A stretch of 64,000 nt of DNA from Thiomicrospira sp. ALE5 (lineage in GTDB: Bacteria; Pseudomonadota; Gammaproteobacteria; Thiomicrospirales; Thiomicrospiraceae), in assembly GCF_900112445.1 (NCBI RefSeq), contig NZ_FOYY01000003.1, positions 310,001 to 374,000 on the forward strand, read 5' to 3'. The position numbers and the translations under genes were made by a program. A model generated the notes under the pieces. It made no database searches. It had not been told where the DNA came from and was given only the letters and a program-made list of their open reading frames with translations. Shown here in pieces: positions 57,307 to 64,000 of this stretch (the stretch's first letter is position 1; each line of letters starts with the position of its first letter).

Positions 57307-58974
57307 TTAAGCGTTTTCGCTCCAGGTGTCGCGTAGGCCCACGGTGCGGTTAAACACCAAGCCTGGATGTTGATTGTCGCGACAGAAATAACCTTCACGC
57401 TCGAACTGATAGGCTAATTGAGCCTGGGCATCGACCAGGCCTGGTTCAACAAAGCCCTTTTTAATCACCAATGAATCGGGGTTTAAAACCGCTTCAAAAT
57501 CCTCGGCTTTGTTCGGATTAGGCACGCTAAACAAACGGTCATATAAATGGAATTCTGCTGGCACCGCTTTGCTGGCCTCAACCCAATGTATGACGCCCTT
57601 AACCTTGCGGCCATCGGCTGGGTTTTTGCCCAAGGTATCGGGGTCATAAGAACAATAAATGGTTTTTAACTCGCCGTTTTCATCGTTTTCAAAGCGTTCC
57701 GCTTTAATAATATAGGCATTACGCAAACGCACCTCTTTACCCAGCACTAAACGCTTGTATTTTTTATTGGCTTCTTCACGGAAATCATCACGGTCGATAT
57801 AGACCTCTCGGCTAAAGAAAATCTCGCGTTTACCCATGTCTTCGTTTTGCGGGTGCACCGGTGCTTGAATCGATTCAACCTGTCCCTCAGGGTAGTTTTC
57901 AATCACGACTTTGACCGGGTTTAACACCGCCATCGAACGCGGTGCATTCACATTCAAATCATCACGCACTGCCGCCTCAAGAATCGACATTTCGGTAAAG
58001 CTGTCCACTTTACTAACACCAATGCGCTCGGCAAAGTCACGCAAAGACGCCGGGGTATAACCGCGACGACGCAACCCGGAAATGGTCGGCATACGTGGGT
58101 CATCCCAGCCGGACACCAGTTTATCGTCCACCAGTTGATGCAGCTTACGCTTTGACATCACGGTATATTCTAGGTTTAAACGCGAAAACTCATACTGACG
58201 CGGACGGGTGGCGTTTGGCAAGGTGATATTGTCCAAAATCCAATCGTACAAACGACGGTTATCCTGAAATTCCAAGGTACATAAAGAATGCGTCACGCCC
58301 TCAATCGCATCAGAAATGCAATGCGCAAAGTCATACATTGGATAAATACACCAGGCATCACCGGTTTGGTGATGATGCTGATAACGCACCCGGTATAATA
58401 TCGGGTCGCGCATACACATAATCGGCGAGCTCATATCAATTTTAGCGCGCAACACGCATTCACCTTCTTTAAAACCACCGGCACGCATTTTTTCCAATAA
58501 TTGACGATTCTCCGCCGCGGACGTATCACGATAAGGGCTTGACTTACCTACTTCGGTCAGCGTGCCGCGATACTCGCGTTGTTGTTCCATACTTAAAAAA
58601 CAAACATAGGCCAAGCCCTTATCCACCAACTCCATCGCATACTGATAAAACTGCTCGAAATAGTTGGAACTGTAACGAATCTCGCCCGACCATTCAAAGC
58701 CCAACCATTGCACATCGCGCTGAATCGACTCTACGTACTCCATATCCTCTTTCGCCGGATTGGTGTCGTCAAAACGCAAGTTACACTGACCTTGATAATC
58801 CAGCGCCAAACCAAAGTTTAAGCAAATCGATTTAGCATGACCAATATGCAAATAGCCATTTGGCTCTGGCGGAAAACGGGTTTGAATAGATTGATGCAAC
58901 CCAGAAGATAAATCACCCTCAATAATCGTTCGAATAAAATGAGTAGCACGCTCTGGGGTAGTGTTTTCTTTCAT
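57307..58974 (-). CDS. glnS: Glutaminyl-tRNA synthetase
   Basis: Class Ic synthetase charging tRNA-Gln, so this organism uses the direct route for Gln-tRNA. The 555 residues match E. coli Gln[25 protein letters not shown] (HIGH), [43 protein letters not shown] (MSK), and two C-terminal beta-barrels ending in [16 protein letters not shown] lies about ten bases ahead of the ATG. First gene of glnS-cysS, divergent from ppiA. A CAGGCCTG lies at 57436, with a CAAGCCTG variant about 90 bases before it. Confidence 0.98.
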   Translation of the reverse strand: MKENTTPERATHFIRTIIEGDLSSGLHQSIQTRFPPEPNGYLHIGHAKSICLNFGLALDYQGQCNLRFDDTNPAKEDMEYVESIQRDVQWLGFEWSGEIRYSSNYFEQFYQYAMELVDKGLAYVCFLSMEQQREYRGTLTEVGKSSPYRDTSAAENRQLLEKMRAGGFKEGECVLRAKIDMSSPIMCMRDPILYRVRYQHHHQTGDAWCIYPMYDFAHCISDAIEGVTHSLCTLEFQDNRRLYDWILDNITLPNATRPRQYEFSRLNLEYTVMSKRKLHQLVDDKLVSGWDDPRMPTISGLRRRGYTPASLRDFAERIGVSKVDSFTEMSILEAAVRDDLNVNAPRSMAVLNPVKVVIENYPEGQVESIQAPVHPQNEDMGKREIFFSREVYIDRDDFREEANKKYKRLVLGKEVRLRNAYIIKAERFENDENGELKTIYCSYDPDTLGKNPADGRKVKGVIHWVEASKAVPAEFHLYDRLFSVPNPNKAEDFEAVLNPDSLVIKKGFVEPGLVDAQAQLAYQFEREGYFCRDNQHPGLVFNRTVGLRDTWSENA

Positions 58975-59025
58975 CCGCTCTGGCTCCTGGGGAAAGGGGG
59001 ATATTAAATTTAATTAAAGACAGCT

Positions 59026-59031
59026 ATTATA
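59026..59031 (-). promoter_or_regulatory. -10 element of glnS-cysS
   Basis: The minus strand reads TATAAT 52 bases before the glnS ATG. The -35 region is weak. It lies in the 153-base divergent gap between glnS and ppiA. Confidence 0.45.
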
Positions 59032-59068
59032 CACAGAGTTAAAAAGAGCTTCATGTGGTTACGCACTT

Positions 59069-59098
59069 TTGCTTTCAATGTTAGAATGTTCTTATATT
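59069..59098 (+). promoter_or_regulatory. Possible promoter of ppiA
   Basis: TTGCTT and TATATT are 18 bases apart, about 30 bases before the ppiA ATG, followed by AAAGG as ribosome-binding site. Moderate matches only. Confidence 0.4.
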
Positions 59099-59127
59099 TT
59101 GATATTTACCAAAGAAAAGGTTATGCC

Positions 59128-59700
59128 ATGCTAAGACGTACATTTATTGCCGCTGCGTTAACAACTACACTCGTGTTTAGTACGGCAGCGAAAGCTGACA
59201 ACCCCAAGGTATTGGTCGAAACAAATTTGGGGAGCATGATCATTGAGCTTTACCCTAATGAAGCACCTATTACAGTAGCAAACTTTTTGGAGTATGCTAA
59301 AGATGGCTTTTACGATGGCACAATCTTCCACCGAGTTATTGATAACTTTATGATTCAAGGCGGAGGTATGGATCAGCAAATGCGCCGTAAAGCGACTCGT
59401 GACCCTATTCAGAATGAGGCTGACAATGGTTTACACAATCGTATTGGCACCATTGCCATGGCTAGAACGAATGATCCGCACTCTGCCACCTCTCAATTTT
59501 TCATTAACGTAGCCAATAATCGCTCATTGGATTTCCGTGAAAAAACGCCGCGAGCATGGGGTTACACCGTATTTGGTCGCGTCGTCGACGGCATGCGCAC
59601 CGTCAATCAAATTCGTACTCAACCAACGACCTCGCGTAATGGTCATCAAGACGTGCCCATTAATCCCGTTATAATTGAACGCGTTCGTCAAATTCAATAA
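59128..59700 (+). CDS. ppiA: Periplasmic cyclophilin-type peptidyl-prolyl isomerase
   Basis: Cyclophilin acting on exported proteins. A signal peptide (MLRRTFIAAALTTTLVFSTAAKA, first 23 residues, cleavage after AKA) precedes a bacterial cyclophilin domain with VETNLGSMIIELYPNEAP, YDGTIFHRVIDNFMIQGGG, and HSATSQFFINVANN. 190 residues. The start at 59128 has AAAGG upstream; 75 bases of open frame ahead of it do not encode a signal. It precedes the cytoplasmic paralogue ppiB by 45 bases. Confidence 0.93.
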   Translation: MLRRTFIAAALTTTLVFSTAAKADNPKVLVETNLGSMIIELYPNEAPITVANFLEYAKDGFYDGTIFHRVIDNFMIQGGGMDQQMRRKATRDPIQNEADNGLHNRIGTIAMARTNDPHSATSQFFINVANNRSLDFREKTPRAWGYTVFGRVVDGMRTVNQIRTQPTTSRNGHQDVPINPVIIERVRQIQ

Positions 59701-59745
59701 ACCTAAATTGTTCAAACTCACTCTGTTACTGCTAGGGAAGTATAT

Positions 59746-60252
59746 ATGAAGAACCTTGTTACTTTTGAAACCACGTTGGGCCACATTAAAATTAAAGTTG
59801 ATCACGAACTCGCGCCGATTTCTGCCCATAACTTTATTGACTATGCCGAATCCGGTTTTTATAACGGTACCATTTTTCATCGCATTATCCCTGACTTCGT
59901 GGTGCAAGGCGGTGGCTTAGACGCTGAAATGAACCAGAAAGAAACCCAACCAGCCATTGAAAATGAAGCTGACAACGGCCTTAAAAACAAACGCGGCACG
60001 CTCTCTATGGCACGCACCCAAGCGCCTCATTCTGCTACATCACAATTCTTTATTAACCTAAAAGATAATGACTTTTTGGATCACCGCTCGCCTGACCTTC
60101 ACGGCTGGGGCTATGCCGTTTTTGCTGAAGTAATTGAAGGAATGGATATTGTTGACAAGATGGCAGAAGCTAAAACAGGAAATCGCATGGGACACAGTGA
60201 TGTACCTCTAGAGGATATTTACATTGAAAACACGCTTGTATCGGAAGCTTGA
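59746..60252 (+). CDS. ppiB: Cytoplasmic cyclophilin-type peptidyl-prolyl isomerase
   Basis: Peptidyl-prolyl cis-trans isomerase of the E. coli PpiB type, without a signal peptide: VTFETTLGHIKIKVDHELAP, FYNGTIFHRIIPDFVVQGGG, HSATSQFFINLKDNDFLDH and HGWGYAVFAEVIEGMDIVD. 168 residues. It follows ppiA in tandem, suggesting an old duplication in which one copy gained export. The downstream lpxH frame is the same frame as ppiB and begins right after this TGA stop. Confidence 0.95.
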   Translation: MKNLVTFETTLGHIKIKVDHELAPISAHNFIDYAESGFYNGTIFHRIIPDFVVQGGGLDAEMNQKETQPAIENEADNGLKNKRGTLSMARTQAPHSATSQFFINLKDNDFLDHRSPDLHGWGYAVFAEVIEGMDIVDKMAEAKTGNRMGHSDVPLEDIYIENTLVSEA

Positions 60253-60309
60253 TCCCTGCTTGCCCCCACACCCATTAACACTCTTGATATAACCGGCCAT
60301 CGCACCCTG

Positions 60310-61059
60310 GTGGTCGCTGACATTCACTTGATGCCCTCATTGCAAGCGAGTGAGTGTCAAGTTATTCATCCTATAAACCAAGCATTTTTAAGTTTTTTGG
60401 CTGGGCCGGCTACGCAAGCTGACCATCTTATGATAATGGGCGATTTATTTGAAGCTTGGCTGGGAGATGATGTCAGCATGCCATTTTATCAGCGAGAGAT
60501 TGAAGCGCTAGTCGCATTAAAGCAATCAAACACTAGCCTTTATATTGGAGTGGGCAATCGTGATTTTTTAATGGGCAGCAGCTTAATGCAAGCCTGCCAA
60601 GCCACACCATTATATGAAGACGTTATCCAGTTAAATATCAAACAAAAGTCAAAAATTTTACTGATGCATGGGGACAGCCTGTGTACAGATGATAAGGCTT
60701 ACCAGCGCCTGCGATTTTTTACCCAGCAGGCCTGGTTCAAAAACCTGTTACGCAACCTACCTAAAACATGGCGATTAAAACTAGCGAACCATCTTCGTAA
60801 AAAATCAAGCCGTACTAACCAACACAAGTCTGCCGAAATAATGGATGTCACAGCGGCCGCACTCGATAAAATATGGCAAACACACCCTAAAGCAGAGCAT
60901 CTTATTCATGGCCATACTCACCGCCCGGGACATCATCAAGATCAAAGATCCAAGCAGCGCTGGGTTGTGAGTGATTGGCAACCCAGTGGCGCCAACTATG
61001 TTATGATTGAAAACGGACAACCACGCCTAGCACGATTTCAATTGCCACTAATGGGATAA
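60310..61059 (+). CDS. lpxH: UDP-2,3-diacylglucosamine diphosphatase LpxH
   Basis: Hydrolyses UDP-diacylglucosamine to lipid X in lipid A synthesis. Metallophosphoesterase motifs: ADIHL, MGDLFEAWLGDD, GNRDFLMG, MHGDSLCTDD and HGHTHRPG; C-terminal helices as in LpxH. The first usual start codon, GTG 60310, would begin inside the first beta strand (TLVVADIHL), cutting about four residues that E. coli LpxH has. Upstream, the same frame runs without ATG, GTG or TTG straight back to the ppiB TGA. A CTG at 60256 with GGAAG ahead is a candidate. A CAGGCCTG lies at 60727. Confidence 0.93.
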   Translation: MVADIHLMPSLQASECQVIHPINQAFLSFLAGPATQADHLMIMGDLFEAWLGDDVSMPFYQREIEALVALKQSNTSLYIGVGNRDFLMGSSLMQACQATPLYEDVIQLNIKQKSKILLMHGDSLCTDDKAYQRLRFFTQQAWFKNLLRNLPKTWRLKLANHLRKKSSRTNQHKSAEIMDVTAAALDKIWQTHPKAEHLIHGHTHRPGHHQDQRSKQRWVVSDWQPSGANYVMIENGQPRLARFQLPLMG

Positions 61060-62294
61060 GTAGCTTTTTCTCCTTCTAAGTTAGCAACCACTACTGCCCC
61101 CACCGAGTCACTAAAAATATTAACCGACGTTCGCATCATATCGAGCAAACGATCAACGACCAGCAATAACCCTAGTGCTTCTAAAGGTAAGCCTACTGCT
61201 AACAAAATAACACTGATTGCTACCAAACTTGCAGACGGAATACCGGCGACACCGATTGAAGTAGCCAAAGCCAATACAACTACCAGCACTTGTTGTGCAA
61301 AACTTAGCTCTACACCAAACAACTGGGCAATAAACAATACCGCCACACATTCGAATAAAGCAGTGCCATCCATATTTACCGTGGCACCTAATGGCAAAAC
61401 AAAACTGCTCACGCGATTTGAAACACCGGCACGATGTTCTATATTTGCAAGCGTAATGGGTAAGGTAGACGCCGAGGAACTCGTTGAAAAAGCGGTTAAC
61501 AACGCTGGAGCCATGGCACGATAATGCTGCCAAGGTGACTGCACTCCGCCAACAAAACGCAAAATAAGTGGCATCACAATTAAAAAATGTACCGCTAGTG
61601 CCAATACCACAGTCACAAAAAACCAGGCTAACGCACCAAATTGATCAAAACCTGTCCTCGCGACCGATGCCGCCACCAAGCCAAACACACCGTAAGGGGC
61701 AAACTTCATAACCCACTGGGTGATCAACATCATGACATCAAACAAACCTTGCCAAAAATTTTGCATTGCATCGCGACCAGGGCCACTGATTTTGGATAAG
61801 AAGAAACCAAACACAATGCTAAAGAAGATCAGGCCGAGCATTTGCATTTCGACAGCCGCGCCAAATATATTATCAGGCACCATACGAAGGAATATTTCGA
61901 ACAAATCTCCACTACCACGGCCTTCTACAGCCGTCATGATCTGAGCATTCGCCTCGAGCTGTGGTGGCTCAGTATCTGTTACACCAGGCTGAATAGTATT
62001 AACCAGCGTTAAACCTACCACTACGGCTATAAAACCAGTGGTCAGGTAATAGCCTAAGGTTTTAAAGCCCAAACGGCTAAAACCACCCTGTCCACCAATA
62101 CTGCTCACACCCAAAATAATGGCCGACACCACTAAGGGGATCACAATCATCATCAATGCATTTAAAAATAAAGTACCGATAAAATCAAAAATGGCTAATG
62201 CAGAGACGCCCAAAACCTGTCCTGTGGTGCCTGCTAAACTACCCGCAATGGCTGCCAATATCAGCGCAATTAAGATTTGAATAGGTAATGCCAT
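61038..62294 (-). CDS. Dicarboxylate/amino acid:cation symporter (DAACS family)
   Basis: Inner-membrane symporter of the GltP/DctA (SLC1-like) family taking up glutamate, aspartate or C4-dicarboxylates with H+ or Na+. About eight membrane helices are visible over 418 residues. The re-entrant loop HP1 carries SSSASTLPIT and helix 7 carries GATVNMDGTALFECVA; the substrate-binding C-terminus has VDRLLDMMRTSVNIFSD. The Asp394-like Arg/Asp pattern does not let me choose the substrate. GGAGAC precedes the ATG. The 3' end overlaps lpxH by 22 bases convergently. Confidence 0.9.
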   Translation of the reverse strand: MALPIQILIALILAAIAGSLAGTTGQVLGVSALAIFDFIGTLFLNALMMIVIPLVVSAIILGVSSIGGQGGFSRLGFKTLGYYLTTGFIAVVVGLTLVNTIQPGVTDTEPPQLEANAQIMTAVEGRGSGDLFEIFLRMVPDNIFGAAVEMQMLGLIFFSIVFGFFLSKISGPGRDAMQNFWQGLFDVMMLITQWVMKFAPYGVFGLVAASVARTGFDQFGALAWFFVTVVLALAVHFLIVMPLILRFVGGVQSPWQHYRAMAPALLTAFSTSSSASTLPITLANIEHRAGVSNRVSSFVLPLGATVNMDGTALFECVAVLFIAQLFGVELSFAQQVLVVVLALATSIGVAGIPSASLVAISVILLAVGLPLEALGLLLVVDRLLDMMRTSVNIFSDSVGAVVVANLEGEKATYPISGN

Positions 62295-62327
62295 GATGAT
62301 GTCTCCTTGATTAGCAAGGTGAATGAA

Positions 62328-62621
62328 TTAACCTGCACACTGATGCCAAGCCATAAACGACCCAAGATTATAGACCTGCTTAAAACCATTGTCTTTTAGA
62401 TACTGGGTGGCCATTTGAGACCGCGCGCCAGAGTGACAAAATAGAATAACTGGTGCATGCGGATTGAGTTCATTTAACGAGCGTTCCGCAAACTCATACA
62501 AAGGCATGTTGACTGCCTCGGGTACTGCGTTCATTCGTAATTCACTCGGCTCACGTACATCAACTAACTGACCCTGCTCTTCTTTTACCAGACGCTTTGC
62601 GTCCATACATGTAATAAACAT
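62328..62621 (-). CDS. Single-domain rhodanese-like protein
   Basis: A 97-residue rhodanese domain with the active-site loop CHSGARS (Cys about residue 76) and the preceding LVDVREPSEL and VNMPLYEF. Likely a persulfide carrier or sulfurtransferase of the GlpE/PspE size class; specificity is not predictable from sequence. It starts one base after the pgpA stop, so they are co-expressed with argG upstream. A sulfur-transfer role would fit a sulfur oxidiser, but such domains are common in all proteobacteria. Confidence 0.88.
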   Translation of the reverse strand: MFITCMDAKRLVKEEQGQLVDVREPSELRMNAVPEAVNMPLYEFAERSLNELNPHAPVILFCHSGARSQMATQYLKDNGFKQVYNLGSFMAWHQCAG

Positions 62622-62622
62622 C

Positions 62623-63117
62623 TTAATTTACCATCAAAAAAATTAACCAAATGGATGCAATAGCCATCATTGCCGCGACTACATCATCTACCATAATGCC
62701 AAACCCACCAGAAACCCGGCGGTCTAACCAGCCAATCGGCCAAGGTTTGATAATATCAAACACCCGAAATAACCCAAAGGCAAGTAACCACCATAACCAG
62801 GCCTGGTCAGGCAAAAGCAAAAGGACTAACCAAATGCCAACAAACTCATCCCATACAATGCCGCCATGATCATGCACACCCACAATCTCTGCTGCACGAC
62901 CACAAATCCAACTTCCGGCAATGAGGCCTAAACCGAAAACCAACCAAGCTAAAATTGGGGCATAAACTAGCAATGGAATAAATAATAACCAACCAAGCAA
63001 GGTGCCCCAAGTGCCGGGGGCCTTCTTGATCATGCCGGATCCCAAACCAAAACCCAATATTAAAATTGAGTTTTGACGGAACTCTGTCCAACTAGGCCAG
63101 CTTGCTTTGTTTGACAT
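62623..63117 (-). CDS. pgpA: Phosphatidylglycerophosphatase A
   Basis: Membrane enzyme dephosphorylating phosphatidylglycerol phosphate. The 164 residues show the PgpA signature: GSGMIKKAPGTWGTLLG, then VHDHGGIVWDEFVGIW, and FRVFDIIKPWPIGWLDRRVSGGFGIMVDDVVAA, with four hydrophobic helices. I use the ATG at 63117; a TTG three bases upstream is possible and neither has a good ribosome-binding site. It lies eight or so bases after argG. thiL, the common upstream neighbour, is not here. A CAGGCCTG lies at 62798. Confidence 0.95.
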   Translation of the reverse strand: MSNKASWPSWTEFRQNSILILGFGLGSGMIKKAPGTWGTLLGWLLFIPLLVYAPILAWLVFGLGLIAGSWICGRAAEIVGVHDHGGIVWDEFVGIWLVLLLLPDQAWLWWLLAFGLFRVFDIIKPWPIGWLDRRVSGGFGIMVDDVVAAMMAIASIWLIFLMVN

Positions 63118-63128
63118 CAAATTACAAA

Positions 63129-64000
63129 CTAGCTTTGACGTTTACGCGCGGCAATACGCAAACGTAACGCGTTTAACTTAATAAAGCCTTCGGCATCTTT
63201 TTGGTCATAAGCGCCTTGATCATCTTCAAAAGTAGCAATCGATTCATCAAACAAGCTATCCGTTTCAGATTTACGACCCACGACAATCACATTGCCTTTA
63301 TAGAGCTTCAAACGCACGACACCGTTAACAACTTGTTGTGATTTATCAATTGCCGCTTGCAACATTTCGCGCTCTGGACTAAACCAAAAGCCGTTGTAAA
63401 CCAATTTGGCATAACGTGGCATCATTTCATCTTTCAAATGCGCGGCCTCACGGTCAAGGGTTATCGATTCAATTGCACGATGCGCTTTTAGCATAATCGT
63501 ACCCGCAGGGGTTTCATAACAGCCGCGCGACTTCATGCCCACAAAACGGTTTTCCACTAGATCATCGCGACCAATGCCATTTGCTCCACCAATTTTATTC
63601 AGTTCAGCCATAACAGTTGCGGGTGACATAGCTTGACCATTGATTGCGTCAATATCGCCCTGCTTATAAGTCAGCTCAATATAAGTTGGCTGATTAGGGG
63701 CATTCTCAGGAGAAACAGACCAACGCCACATAGGTTCCTCAGGTTCAGCCCAAGGATCTTCTAAAAGGCCACCCTCATAAGAAATATGCAGCAAGTTGGC
63801 ATCCATCGAATAAGGTGACTTTTTGCCTTTTTTGTTTTCAATGGCAATATTATGCTCTTCGGCATAAGCCATTAACTTTTCACGGGAGTTCAAATCCCAC
63901 TCACGCCAAGGTGCAATAACCTTAACATCAGGCATCAACGCATAAGCACTTAACTCAAAACGAACCTGATCATTACCTTTACCCGTTGCACCATGCGAAA
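63129..64000 (-). CDS. argG: Argininosuccinate synthase (N-terminus beyond right edge)
   Basis: Condenses citrulline and aspartate with ATP to argininosuccinate in arginine synthesis. The visible 290 codons continue to the edge; the first readable residues ([16 protein letters not shown]) correspond to about residue 110 of the family. [15 protein letters not shown], the [20 protein letters not shown] region, [28 protein letters not shown] and the C-terminus ending RKRQS identify the long bacterial type. The ATG at 63938 is internal, not the start. First known gene of argG-pgpA-rhodanese-symporter on this strand. Confidence 0.95.
   Translation of the reverse strand, partial: SHGATGKGNDQVRFELSAYALMPDVKVIAPWREWDLNSREKLMAYAEEHNIAIENKKGKKSPYSMDANLLHISYEGGLLEDPWAEPEEPMWRWSVSPENAPNQPTYIELTYKQGDIDAINGQAMSPATVMAELNKIGGANGIGRDDLVENRFVGMKSRGCYETPAGTIMLKAHRAIESITLDREAAHLKDEMMPRYAKLVYNGFWFSPEREMLQAAIDKSQQVVNGVVRLKLYKGNVIVVGRKSETDSLFDESIATFEDDQGAYDQKDAEGFIKLNALRLRIAARKRQS

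Noticed and set aside
63129..63938. ATG at 63938 as the start of argG
   Set aside because: Conserved ArgG sequence continues in frame to the window edge, so the gene is cut by the window and the ATG is internal.

Overview
The window is a gene-dense (about 45% GC by eye) piece of a gammaproteobacterial chromosome with no tRNA, rRNA, prophage, insertion sequence or CRISPR. Almost everything is core housekeeping in classic gammaproteobacterial blocks (smc-zipA-ligA, accA-tilS, pyrG-kdsA-eno-ftsB, surE-pcm-nlpD, aceE-aceF-lpd, ppiB-lpxH). A true CbbY-type phosphatase beside a D-ribulose-kinase-like FGGY protein, plus the general protein similarity, points to an autotrophic, Calvin-cycle sulfur oxidiser of the Thiomicrospira/Hydrogenovibrio/Thiomicrorhabdus kind. 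That placement is inference, not proof.

Layout. 0-6.2 kb (minus): ligA (cut by the left edge), zipA, smc. 6.3-10.8 kb: FGGY kinase and hopJ-family gene (plus), then ppiD and cbbY (minus). 11-15.8 kb (plus): dksA, gluQ, a two-domain phosphotransferase/kinase, recJ. 15.8-20.9 kb (minus): alaC, hom, an RpfE-type gene and thrC for homoserine/threonine synthesis. 21-24.3 kb: a Mth938-domain gene, then surE-pcm-yqaA-nlpD (minus). 24.3-31.4 kb: an smr gene (plus), then accA-tilS and pyrG-kdsA-eno-ftsB (minus). 31.5-36.1 kb: a DUF481 outer-membrane protein, ycaO, a small c-type cytochrome, ycgN, an Rlu synthase and a compact CheZ-like gene. 36.2-42.1 kb: pyruvate dehydrogenase operon (minus). 42.3-48.7 kb: rppH, HAD phosphatase, flavodoxin, small Cys protein, ampD, nadC, pgeF, rluD, bamD. 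48.7-55.7 kb: M23 peptidase, rnhA, methyltransferase, gloB, mltD, slt. 55.9-61.1 kb: cysS, glnS, two cyclophilins, lpxH. 61-64 kb (minus): argG (cut by the right edge), pgpA, rhodanese, dicarboxylate/glutamate symporter. No gene-free stretch exceeds 300 bases; the longest (about 220 bases, upstream of dksA and of aceE) hold promoters.

Themes. Cell-wall turnover is heavily represented (mltD, slt, nlpD, an M23 peptidase, ampD, pgeF), as are division/segregation (zipA, ftsB, smc), translation (glnS, cysS, gluQ, rluD, tilS, ycaO) and envelope biogenesis (lpxH, kdsA, bamD, pgpA, ppiD).

The least explained signal is at DNA level: the 8-base palindrome CAGGCCTG occurs 24 times by my reading, where under one would be expected, always inside genes, in all three reading frames, and often widened to ACCAGGCCTGGTT. 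Other points of note are a DksA that has lost three of its four zinc cysteines although it sits in the canonical dksA-gluQ locus, a 148-residue CheZ-like protein ending in a FliM-like CheY-binding peptide, an lpxH with no ordinary start codon ahead of its first strand, and several convergent gene pairs whose stop codons interlock.
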